Notes under the pieces: generated by a model
Seen by the model: only the letters and a program-made list of their open reading frames with translations
Databases searched by the model: none
Told to the model about the DNA's origin: nothing
Program-made: the position numbers and the translations under genes
From: Archangium lansingense
Lineage (GTDB): Bacteria; Myxococcota; Myxococcia; Myxococcales; Myxococcaceae
Direction: 5' to 3'
NCBI RefSeq assembly: GCF_026626635.1
Contig: NZ_JAPNKA010000001.1
Coordinates: forward strand, 2,604,001 to 2,668,000
DNA: 64,000 nucleotides
Shown: positions 33,571-41,486 of the stretch, in pieces
How the letters are laid out: each line of letters starts with the position of its first letter
How positions within the stretch are numbered: the stretch's first letter is position 1

Positions 33571-35289
33571 TCACGCCGGCTGCAGGAAGCGTCCGTTCAC
33601 GAGATGCTCGATGACCTCGTGCGCCGAGTGGGGGTCGATCTTCACCTTCGCACTCAACTGCGTCACCGCGTTGGCGACCGTCGTCGGGTGCTCGAAGGCT
33701 GCCAGGGTGCTCAGGAGGACCCTCCCGTCATCGCCCAGGTCCAGCGTTGGATCCATGAACCTTCGCGGGCTGACCGAGGGTGCACAGGCCAGGGCCGTTC
33801 CGTTCACTGACCGGACGACGGTCACCTGTTCCTGCGCTACCTTCGCAGGGACTCGGTGCTCTCCCAACCAATCGCCGAGCTTGAACCGGAGCGTCGAGGG
33901 GGCGGTGTTCTTCAGGCGCGTGCGCCCGTTGATCAAGACCCTTTGCTTCTTCTCCTCGTGCTTCCTCGCGAGGGCATCCACGTGCTCCGACGTGCGCTGC
34001 ACCGCCTTCTCGAGCGCCGCGTCGCGGAAGCGCAGCATCGGCACCGACACGTCGCCCGGCTCGCGTTGCTCGAAGTACTCGAGGAACTCCGAGAAGGTTC
34101 GTGCTTCGGTCACCATGTCGAACCGCGCGGGGTGCTCGGTGGCGAGCGCCCCGGGCTGCGCTTCGAGCCGCTGGTAGCCCACCAGGCAATCGAGGCTGAT
34201 CACTCGCTCCACCAGGCGGACCTCCTCTTTGAGCGTGGCGGTGCTGGCGAAGGGGAGGCCCGCGATTCCGGAGACCTCGACGTCCAGGTTCTTATGGCGG
34301 CGGCAGCCGTCGATGAGCTCGAGGAGCTGCTGGTCCGAGGCACAGGGCTTGAGCAGGCCGCGACGCATCTGCTCGTGCCGCTGCTGTTCCGAGAAGCAGC
34401 CGATGTCGAGCACCATGTGGACGTGCTCGAAGGTCTGGGCCAGGGCGTCGATGAGCTCCATCCGGGCCACCCCCCATAGGAAATACATGCAGGAGTGGCG
34501 CGAGAGATCGACTCCCGCCCAGGTGCTTTGCAGAAACCCCGCCGAGCTTCCCGAGAAGTCATAGCGGAACTGCCATGTCCGGTGGGCGAGCTCCTGATGG
34601 TCGCGGCGCACACTCTCCTCGGAGCGCAGGAACGGCTTCGCGCGTCCGAAGGCCGCCTTCTGGTTGCCGCGGGCCCCACCGCAATAGAGGCAGTTCTCGC
34701 CGCACCCCTTGCCGGGCGCGACCCACCCCGAGAAGGCGTGGCGATCCTGGTGGCTCAGGAAGATGTCGTTGAAGTTTGAGTAGTAGACGTCTTCGCTGTT
34801 CGCGGTGCCTTGCACGTACTCCAGTGGCAACCGCCGCGGGGTGCCGTCCTGAGTCTGGGTGACGCAGTTGGGTGGGGAGGGATCGCCCTGGCAGAGCGCC
34901 AGCAGCGGCAGCTCGCCGTCGCCCAGGACGATGTGATCGAAGCAGTCATACGAATGCAGCTCCCGCCACCAGAACGACGCGGTGTTGCCGCCGACGGCGA
35001 TTCGGATTTCGGGGTCGATCTTTCGCAGCGTCCGAGCCAGGAGCAGCGCGCGGTGGATGTGGTGGAACCACTTGAGGCTGATCCCGACGAGCCGGGGGCG
35101 CACGCGGGCCACCAGGGCTTCGAGCGAGCGGGTCACCTCGTCCTCGGATTCGTCCCCGTCGTAGAGCCGGACGAAGGCCTCGATCCCGCTGCGTCGCAGG
35201 TAGCCCGCGAGGTAGAGGATTCCGCAGGTGGCCTCGCCGGTGCCGGCGCCGATAAGGAGGACTGGTGAGAGGACGCGACGGCCTTGCAT
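33571..35289 (-). CDS. B12-binding-type radical SAM protein
   Basis: This 572-residue protein has an N-terminal Rossmann-like domain of the B12-binding kind (about 8-140), though I see no DxHxxG cobalamin ligand motif. A radical SAM TIM barrel follows, with the cluster motif C196xxxC200xxC203 (GCGENCLYC). The C-terminal ~90 residues look like a small PqqD/winged-helix type domain, often used to bind peptide substrates. It is the last gene of the minus-strand operon, 39 bp after the MiaE-like gene. The substrate is unknown; tRNA or a peptide are the two obvious options. No precursor peptide is visible nearby. Confidence 0.85.
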   Translation of the reverse strand: MQGRRVLSPVLLIGAGTGEATCGILYLAGYLRRSGIEAFVRLYDGDESEDEVTRSLEALVARVRPRLVGISLKWFHHIHRALLLARTLRKIDPEIRIAVGGNTASFWWRELHSYDCFDHIVLGDGELPLLALCQGDPSPPNCVTQTQDGTPRRLPLEYVQGTANSEDVYYSNFNDIFLSHQDRHAFSGWVAPGKGCGENCLYCGGARGNQKAAFGRAKPFLRSEESVRRDHQELAHRTWQFRYDFSGSSAGFLQSTWAGVDLSRHSCMYFLWGVARMELIDALAQTFEHVHMVLDIGCFSEQQRHEQMRRGLLKPCASDQQLLELIDGCRRHKNLDVEVSGIAGLPFASTATLKEEVRLVERVISLDCLVGYQRLEAQPGALATEHPARFDMVTEARTFSEFLEYFEQREPGDVSVPMLRFRDAALEKAVQRTSEHVDALARKHEEKKQRVLINGRTRLKNTAPSTLRFKLGDWLGEHRVPAKVAQEQVTVVRSVNGTALACAPSVSPRRFMDPTLDLGDDGRVLLSTLAAFEHPTTVANAVTQLSAKVKIDPHSAHEVIEHLVNGRFLQPA

Positions 35290-35328
35290 GAGACGAGACC
35301 CGACCTTCCGAACGTCGTGAGAACAGGC

Positions 35329-35952
35329 TCAGTGAATGGCGGCGCGCAGACCGATGCGCTCGAGCACCTCGGCCTCGAGCACGAGCAGCTCATCCAGCCG
35401 CGTGCGCACCGTGCTCTCGTCCCCACCCGCTGCGGTGACGGCCAGTCGGTAGAAGAGCGACTGGTGTCCGTCCTCTGACTGCGCCAGCTCTCCGTAGAAG
35501 CGGCGCAGCATGGGGTCCTCCAGTCCCTCGGCCAGCAGTGAGAGGCGCTCACACGAGCGCGCCTCGATGACCGCGGCGACCAGCAATCGGTCTATCCGGC
35601 GCCCGTCCGCGGAGGTTCGGACGAACTTCTGCAGCCCCTGGGCGTACGGGTCGCCCGCGTCGCGCCCCAGCGTCAGGCCCCGGGCCGCCATCAGGTCCAG
35701 CACCCGCGCCAGGTGCGCGCTCTCCTCGCGAGCCAGCCGCGCCATCTGCGCAGGCAGGCCGGGCAGGTCCGGGTACACCTGCAGCAGCGAGAGGGCATTG
35801 GCTGCCGCCTTCTTCTCGCAGTGGGCATGGTCCACGAGCACTTCATCGAAGCGCTCGAGCGCCAGGGGCAGCCAGCGTGGATCCGAGGGGACTCTGAGGA
35901 TGACGGGGCCCTCTCCAGAGAGAGGACGGCGTTCAGGGGTGGGACGGGACAT
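35329..35952 (-). CDS. miaE: MiaE-like tRNA hydroxylase
   Basis: This 207-residue protein has a ferritin-like four-helix bundle. The diiron ligands are visible as HAHCEKKAA, EESAHL (ExxH), EARSCER and SEDGHQ (ExxH), which is the MiaE pattern. MiaE hydroxylates the isopentenyl group of ms2i6A37 in tRNAs reading UNN codons, using O2. The length is in the usual range. It lies 46 bp after the GNAT gene and 39 bp before the radical SAM gene, in an operon that also has GluQ-RS, another tRNA-modifying enzyme. Confidence 0.88.
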   Translation of the reverse strand: MSRPTPERRPLSGEGPVILRVPSDPRWLPLALERFDEVLVDHAHCEKKAAANALSLLQVYPDLPGLPAQMARLAREESAHLARVLDLMAARGLTLGRDAGDPYAQGLQKFVRTSADGRRIDRLLVAAVIEARSCERLSLLAEGLEDPMLRRFYGELAQSEDGHQSLFYRLAVTAAGGDESTVRTRLDELLVLEAEVLERIGLRAAIH

Positions 35953-35998
35953 GGTGCACTCCGGGGGGCGCGGAGTGTAACCGCCCCGCTCGCGGATG

Positions 35999-36835
35999 CT
36001 ACTCCGCCAGTACCAGGCGCTGGGTGCGGCCGGCCAGGTAGCCCACCTTGCGAGCGATCCGCGCCAGCGACTCGTCCTTCTCCTCCACCCGGAGGGTGAG
36101 TCTCGGCAGCGAGGACAACAGGAAGCGGGAGATCTGCCCCAGGCACAGCAGGGCGTGGCCCTTCTTCCGCTGCGAGGGCACTGTGTACAGGTTCTCCAGC
36201 TCCGCCCCGAACTGCGAGCGGCTGCCGATGTCCACCTTGAAGACCAGCTCGCCGTTCTCTTCCAGCACGTAGGTGCGCTTCGCCCTCACGCGCTGCGCCA
36301 CCCGCGCCTCGAAGTGCGGATCCTCCGCCAGGGCGTCCCGGTCGTGGATCTCCTTCACCGCTCCGACCGCCAGCGGCAGCAGCCGCGGCACATCCTCATC
36401 GCGCGCCAGCCGCAGCAGCGGGTTGGTGAAGGGCCCCAGGTCATCGGCCGACACGGAGAAGAGCCGGTAGTTCTTCGACAGCCGGGGTTTGCCCGGGCAC
36501 AGGCTGCGCACCAGCGCGTCCACCGCTGGTTTCTCGCCCACCGACGCCTTGAGCCTCACGCGCTCCGCCAGCGCGTCCGCGATGACGCCCGTTGCCGAGC
36601 CGTCGCCCGCCGAGGGCACCATCAGTCCGCCCCCGCCTCCCACGAAGACCGCTGCGGTGAGCGTCTTCCCATCGAAGCGTCCCCAATAGGCGAAGCTGCT
36701 GCGGTGGTCCGTCGGCGCGATGCCGAACTCCTGCAGCAACCCCAGCAGGTAGAGGTTGTGCGCCGGATCCTTCGCGAGCAGCGCCCGCAGCGCATCGCTG
36801 TCCGCGGGGGCGAGTTGTTGGACGGTGACGGGCAT
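35999..36835 (-). CDS. GNAT-family acetyltransferase with DUF4081-like N-terminus
   Basis: This 278-residue cytoplasmic protein has a first half (about 1-130) that looks like the DUF4081 accessory domain (DPAHNLYLLGLLQEFG). The second half is a GNAT fold with the VFKVDIGSRSQFGAELENLYTVPSQRKKGHA acetyl-CoA region; R/Q-x-x-G/A loop residues are present as SQRKKGHA. The substrate is unknown. The ATG at 36835 is chosen because the conserved start (PVTVQQLAPADSDALRALL) follows it. It lies within the gluQ-miaE operon. Confidence 0.85.
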   Translation of the reverse strand: MPVTVQQLAPADSDALRALLAKDPAHNLYLLGLLQEFGIAPTDHRSSFAYWGRFDGKTLTAAVFVGGGGGLMVPSAGDGSATGVIADALAERVRLKASVGEKPAVDALVRSLCPGKPRLSKNYRLFSVSADDLGPFTNPLLRLARDEDVPRLLPLAVGAVKEIHDRDALAEDPHFEARVAQRVRAKRTYVLEENGELVFKVDIGSRSQFGAELENLYTVPSQRKKGHALLCLGQISRFLLSSLPRLTLRVEEKDESLARIARKVGYLAGRTQRLVLAE

Positions 36836-36876
36836 TGAATACGGGTCGGAGTACACCATACGTCCCGCTAGGGATT

Positions 36877-37440
36877 TCAAGGGTCTCCGCGCTTACCTGG
36901 CCGGAAGTGGAACGGATGCGTCAGGGTCACCGGGGCCTTCCCAGGTGGGGCGGAAAATTGCGCGTCGGCGAAAGCATCGAGCAGGCAGGCGTCCACGAAG
37001 GGATCCTGGAGGGCGTTCTCCACCACCTCGCTGCCCTGGAAACGGCCGTGCTCCCCCCGCGCTTCGAGTGTGAAGCGCAGCTTCACTGTCTGTGGACCCG
37101 GATGACGCACCGAGGCATCGGCCAGGCACGAGCGCACCAGCGGCTGGACGGACTGGAGGGCGACCCGGACCTCCTCCTCGGTCCAGGTGCCCGGAGGCAG
37201 CTCGAGCCTGGGCTCGTCCTCCGGCGGTGCCGGGAGCGCTGGGGGGGGTGGGGTAGAGGGGGGCGTTCTCTCCGCGGGTACCTCGGGTGAGGGGGTGGGG
37301 GAGGGCGGCTCGGGCGCGGGCGAGGCTGGGACGTCCACGGCCACGGCGGGTGCCGGCGTGTCCCGCGTGAGCCAGAGCGCCAGCGCGCTCAGGGCTACGA
37401 AGGGGATGACTACCCAGAGGAAGACGGCTCTGCCCCGCAT
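36877..37440 (-). CDS. AgmX/PglI-type C-terminal domain protein (TonB-like)
   Basis: This 187-residue protein has one N-terminal membrane helix (about 5-23) and a long Pro/Ala/Glu-rich periplasmic linker (about 25-85). The C-terminal domain of ~95 residues is of the AgmX/PglI kind (VRSCLADASVRHPGPQTVKLRFTLEARG), related in layout to TonB. AgmX and PglI are named from Myxococcus adventurous (gliding) motility screens. This short stand-alone form has no assigned role. It lies 8 bp after the gluQ stop, so the two are very likely cotranscribed. Confidence 0.8.
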   Translation of the reverse strand: MRGRAVFLWVVIPFVALSALALWLTRDTPAPAVAVDVPASPAPEPPSPTPSPEVPAERTPPSTPPPPALPAPPEDEPRLELPPGTWTEEEVRVALQSVQPLVRSCLADASVRHPGPQTVKLRFTLEARGEHGRFQGSEVVENALQDPFVDACLLDAFADAQFSAPPGKAPVTLTHPFHFRPGKRGDP

Positions 37441-37448
37441 GTGCTCCT

Positions 37449-38396
37449 TCAACCCCCGAGCCCCAGGGCCTCGTTCAACATCGCTTCCCGGGCCACGACG
37501 GGCGAGCGGGGGAGCAGCTCGGGCCGGAAGCGTCGCACCAGCTCCTGGAGTGCCACCGGAGCGCCATCCCCCAGCCCGCTCCACGCCGCCAGCAGCCCGA
37601 GCACCCGCTCCACGGCGATGCCCCGCTCGCGCAGCTCGGCCACCGCGAAGGCGCCCTCTCGCTTGGCCAGCCGCTTGCCGTCCTCTCCGAGGACCAGGGG
37701 CACGTGCCAGAAGCGCGGGGGCGTGAGGCCGAGCGCCTCGTAGATTTGAAGCTGCCTCGGGGTGGAGGTCAGGAGGTCATCTCCCCGGAGCACGTCGGTG
37801 ATGTGGCTGGCCGCGTCGTCCACCACCACGGCGAGCTGGTAGCTGGCCACCCCGTCGTTGCGGCGCACCACGAAGTCGCCCACCAGCGCGGCCACGTCTT
37901 GGCAGGTGCGGCCATGCAGCCCGTCCTCGAAGCACCACTCGCCGGGGGCCGCCCGGAAGCGCAGGGCTGGCACTCTCGTCCGAGCACGCTCGGCGACGGC
38001 TTCGGGCGACAGGGTGGCGCACGTTCCCGGGTAGCGCGGGCCTTCTTCGCTCAGGCCATGCGGGGCGCTCGCCGCCCGGGCAATCTCCGCGCGTGTGCAG
38101 AAGCACGGGTAGACGCGGCCCGTGCGCTCCAGCTTCTCCAGCGCCTCCCGGTAGATGTCGTCGCGCTGGCTCTGCACCAGGGGCGTCTCGTCCCAGTCCA
38201 GGCCCAGCCAGCGCAGGTCCCGGTACAGGTCCTCGAGGAACTGGGGCTTGCAGCGCGCTCGGTCAAGGTCCTCGATGCGCAGCAGGAACTGGCCGCCGGC
38301 CGCGCGGGCCTGGAGCCAGCCAAGCAGCGCGCTGCGGGCATTACCAAGGTGGATGCGGCCGGTGGGACTGGGCGCGAAGCGTCCGCGGAAGCTCAT
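37449..38396 (-). CDS. gluQ: Glutamyl-queuosine tRNA(Asp) synthetase GluQ-RS
   Basis: This 315-residue protein is a truncated glutamyl-tRNA synthetase that keeps the catalytic Rossmann domain and lacks the anticodon-binding domain. The HIGH-like motif is HLGNAR (about residues 16-21) and the KMSKS-like motif is KRLAKR. Cys residues of the zinc site (CFCTRAE...CAT) are present, as in active GluQ-RS. The enzyme attaches glutamate to queuosine at position 34 of tRNA-Asp. It is the first gene of a five-gene minus-strand operon and is divergent from the RADAR genes. Confidence 0.95.
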   Translation of the reverse strand: MSFRGRFAPSPTGRIHLGNARSALLGWLQARAAGGQFLLRIEDLDRARCKPQFLEDLYRDLRWLGLDWDETPLVQSQRDDIYREALEKLERTGRVYPCFCTRAEIARAASAPHGLSEEGPRYPGTCATLSPEAVAERARTRVPALRFRAAPGEWCFEDGLHGRTCQDVAALVGDFVVRRNDGVASYQLAVVVDDAASHITDVLRGDDLLTSTPRQLQIYEALGLTPPRFWHVPLVLGEDGKRLAKREGAFAVAELRERGIAVERVLGLLAAWSGLGDGAPVALQELVRRFRPELLPRSPVVAREAMLNEALGLGG

Positions 38397-38579
38397 CAGG
38401 TCCTCGGCAGCCTACCCGATGTCCCCGCGATTGGGCGTCCGGTCTCCTTCTTCTGGCAGCCTGGTGCCCGGACGGACGGCCTGCGGTTCATCCTGCCTTC
38501 CAGTCCGTTTTCCTCGCTCCCCACCAACCCCACCTCTCCTTTGCAGCTTTTTGGATGTGGCCCTGGAGGAGGGGATGGC

Positions 38580-41486
38580 ATGGACTCCACCCAAGAGACG
38601 TCGCATGAGGTTGGCTTCGGGGCCGCTCGAGGCCCCAGGCCAGAGGCCGCGGCACTCGGGTGGTTCGAGCTCCTCCCGGCCACCCAGCAGGCCATGGAGG
38701 AACTCATCAACTGGCTGTACGCGGCCTGCCGTCCGCAGCAGGTAGCGGGAGCGGCCGAGCCGGGCTCCAATATCCAGGGGGGCGAGGTGCAGCTCGCGAC
38801 GAGTGCGCTCGTCTCCGGCGACAGGGGCTTTGGCAAGACCACCATCCTGCTGTCGACGGCCTATGCCCTGCATGATCCCAAGGAGTTCTCCACGCCACGC
38901 GACGCTGGCACACCCGTGGACCCGCGGGAGAAGGAGCGCTGCAAGCGGCTGGTCTCGAAGCTCTCGGAGATCCGCGAGCACATCTTCTGGCTGGACCCTC
39001 TCGACATGGAGCCGTTGCCCACCCATGCCAACCTCCTGGCCACGCTGCTGGTGCGCGTGCGCAACGCGCTGGACGTCGGCCTCGAGCTCAAGCGCAAGGA
39101 GCGATGGGCGCCTCCCTCCCTTCTCGAGGAAGGCTTGAATGACCCCTATGGGAGGATCGACAAGCTCGTCCGGGATGCCACCTTCATGTGGGAAGACATG
39201 CCGGTGCAGGGGAAGGATCCCCGTCAGCGCGCGGAGCATCAGATCAAGGCGGCGGAGATCTACGCCACCTTCCGGCGCGACTTCCGCGAGGCCATGGAGT
39301 CCGTGTCCAGACGCCTGGCGGAGCGCAGGTTCGGCCACGGCAGCCATGAGAAGATCCTCCTGGTGCTGCCCATCGACAACGTGGACCGCAGCATCCAGCA
39401 CCTGCACCTCATCCTCAAACTGACGCGAATGGTGGCGAGCCATCAGCTCTGGTTCGTCCTCGCCTCCGGGCGCTCCGAGTTCCAGCTCTTCCTCGAGCGC
39501 TCCTTCCAGATGGAGCTGACCTCGTCCGGTCAGACCCTTCTGGTGCCGAAGAGCCGGGAGGATACCCTGGCCATCGCGCGCCGCCAGGCCGCTGCCGCCA
39601 TGCGCCGGGTGCTACCTCCCGTCCATCGCATCCAGATCGAATCGGTCAGCCCCAGAAGGGCCTGGGACTTCAATGCGCCCGCTCCGTTCCGGGACGGCAG
39701 GCCCGCGGCGAAGAGCCTCTCGTACTTCCTCAGGAAGCTCCGGCTGCCCAAGACGGGGGAGTCGTCGCACGGACTGAAGTGCTTCGCCGACCTGTTCGAA
39801 ATCCGGGACCGGCTCCTCGTCTGGGACGAGGAGGGCAAGGTGAAGGACACCACGCTCCTGGAGGAGTACGGGCAGGTCCTGCGGGAGCAGGGGGATTACA
39901 CGCTGGCGGACTCGATACGTCTGCGCGTGTTCATCGAGTCCCTGAAGGCCAAGAAGGACGCCAGGCTCGTCAACGGCTCGAAGGGGAGTGAGGACGCCGC
40001 ACCCCCCGTCTTCAGCTATGCGGCCAGGCTCGCCCTCACCCTGTCGGCCCGGACCGTCCTGGACCTCTGGCAGGCCCTCAAGGCCGCGGTCGAGGAGACG
40101 GAGCGGCACGCGGAGGAGGGCCACCGGCTCCCGGGTGAATTTTCGAAGAAAGGCCAGGATGCGCCCTGCGAGAGCTGCGACGAGCAGTCCGTCCAGATCG
40201 CCGAGACCATGCTGCGGGCCGCTATCGACGAGAGCGAGCTTCCCGGCTGGGCCAGCGAACAGCTCCTCAATCGCATCATGCGCCACAACGCGCAGGGGCG
40301 TATCTGCCTGGATCTCACCGGCAGACCCGTTCAGCGGCTCAAGCGCACCATCCTGTCCGACGTGCTGGAGTGGGACTACGACAAGCACAAGAGCGCCCAT
40401 ATCAGCCTGCTGGGAACCGAGCTGCACCTGCGGAACTTCCAGGACGTTCTCTTCGAGCTGCGCGACCTCGACAATCCCAGCCGCAAGGCCCTCATGCCTC
40501 CCAACGTCGCCGGCTGGTTCATGTTGCTGCACGACATGCTCGTGCTCACCCCGGATCGGCGGGTGATGAACCGGGTGGCCGCTCCAGAGGAGGTCATCCC
40601 CGAGCTGACGGTGACGCTGCACGAGGCCGTACTCCACCCCATCAGCGCCGAGAGACTCGACGCCAGGCTCAGGTTCTGGTGGTTGCTTCCTAGCTGGAAC
40701 ACCTTCACCGACTACGTCATCTTCATCGCCCAATGGAAGGCGTTCCTCCACAAGGTCCAGGTGCTCTTCCAGAACCCCCACTGGACGTCCGCCGCCGACA
40801 AGACGCTCGCCGCCGACAAGTTCAGTCTCGTCATGGCGGCGTGGATCGACAACGTCTGCTCCGTGGCCGGTGAGCGCCTCGGGGGATGGGATTGGCGTCG
40901 TCTGCCCGAAGTGCCCGAAGTTCCCGAAGTGGAGGAGGCGAAGAAGGAGAAGGAGGACCTGTCGCTTCGGCGCGGCAATGCCCTCTCCGACTATGTGCGC
41001 GAGGTCATGGGCCATGTCGAGGAGCTCTCCAACAAGGCCAGGGGGACGCGTGCCGACTACCACAGGCTGGGGATTGCCAATTCCTGGCTCGAGCATTGCT
41101 TGCCCGTGCTGCTGGGTCCCGAGTTCATTCCGCCCAGGAGCAGGTTGCCGTTCGAGCAGGAACTGAAGAAACCGCCCTCGGAGAGCAAGGACTATCGGTG
41201 GTGGCGCAGGCTCGAGGAGCCGGATTCGGAGGTGTTGCTCCAGCGCCGGTATGACCTGTTCCGCAGTGCGGTGGCGCGCTCCAAGGCCTACAGGGTCCAC
41301 AAGAGGTTCCATGCCCGGGAGCGGGGCCCGGAGGCCCGCCCGCCGCGTGACTGGCTCCCGCGGTGTTGTGAGGAGTGGCTCTCGCTCTGGGAGGAAACGC
41401 CGCCGAAACAGAAGGGACGGATCCAAACCCAGACAGCGCACAGGCGGGGACGGGTGCCCACGAAGAGGAAGGGCCCCAGGAAATGA
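38580..41486 (+). CDS. rdrA: RADAR defence ATPase RdrA
   Basis: This large ATPase of 968 residues belongs to the KAP/STAND-like P-loop class. Walker A is G80-DRGFGK86-T87 and Walker B ends in I265-D266-N267-V268-D269 after a hydrophobic strand (ILLVLP). A C530xxC533 pair sits in a charged loop and may bind zinc. The C-terminus is strongly basic. The call rests on this architecture together with the coupled RdrB deaminase downstream. In RADAR, RdrA multimers work with RdrB shells to stop phage through adenosine deamination. The ATG is preceded by GGAGGAGGGG; longer upstream frames overlap gluQ and are not needed. Its stop overlaps the rdrB start (ATGA). Confidence 0.88.
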   Translation: MDSTQETSHEVGFGAARGPRPEAAALGWFELLPATQQAMEELINWLYAACRPQQVAGAAEPGSNIQGGEVQLATSALVSGDRGFGKTTILLSTAYALHDPKEFSTPRDAGTPVDPREKERCKRLVSKLSEIREHIFWLDPLDMEPLPTHANLLATLLVRVRNALDVGLELKRKERWAPPSLLEEGLNDPYGRIDKLVRDATFMWEDMPVQGKDPRQRAEHQIKAAEIYATFRRDFREAMESVSRRLAERRFGHGSHEKILLVLPIDNVDRSIQHLHLILKLTRMVASHQLWFVLASGRSEFQLFLERSFQMELTSSGQTLLVPKSREDTLAIARRQAAAAMRRVLPPVHRIQIESVSPRRAWDFNAPAPFRDGRPAAKSLSYFLRKLRLPKTGESSHGLKCFADLFEIRDRLLVWDEEGKVKDTTLLEEYGQVLREQGDYTLADSIRLRVFIESLKAKKDARLVNGSKGSEDAAPPVFSYAARLALTLSARTVLDLWQALKAAVEETERHAEEGHRLPGEFSKKGQDAPCESCDEQSVQIAETMLRAAIDESELPGWASEQLLNRIMRHNAQGRICLDLTGRPVQRLKRTILSDVLEWDYDKHKSAHISLLGTELHLRNFQDVLFELRDLDNPSRKALMPPNVAGWFMLLHDMLVLTPDRRVMNRVAAPEEVIPELTVTLHEAVLHPISAERLDARLRFWWLLPSWNTFTDYVIFIAQWKAFLHKVQVLFQNPHWTSAADKTLAADKFSLVMAAWIDNVCSVAGERLGGWDWRRLPEVPEVPEVEEAKKEKEDLSLRRGNALSDYVREVMGHVEELSNKARGTRADYHRLGIANSWLEHCLPVLLGPEFIPPRSRLPFEQELKKPPSESKDYRWWRRLEEPDSEVLLQRRYDLFRSAVARSKAYRVHKRFHARERGPEARPPRDWLPRCCEEWLSLWEETPPKQKGRIQTQTAHRRGRVPTKRKGPRK

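Noticed and set aside
35329..35952. Ferritin or bacterioferritin for the four-helix diiron protein
   Set aside because: The order and spacing of HAHCEKKAA, EESAHL and SEDGHQ fit MiaE better, and no ferroxidase or heme-binding pattern of ferritins is present.
37704..38579. Upstream in-frame extension of rdrA
   Set aside because: The extension lies opposite gluQ, reads as low-complexity sequence, and the ATG at 38580 has a strong ribosome-binding site.
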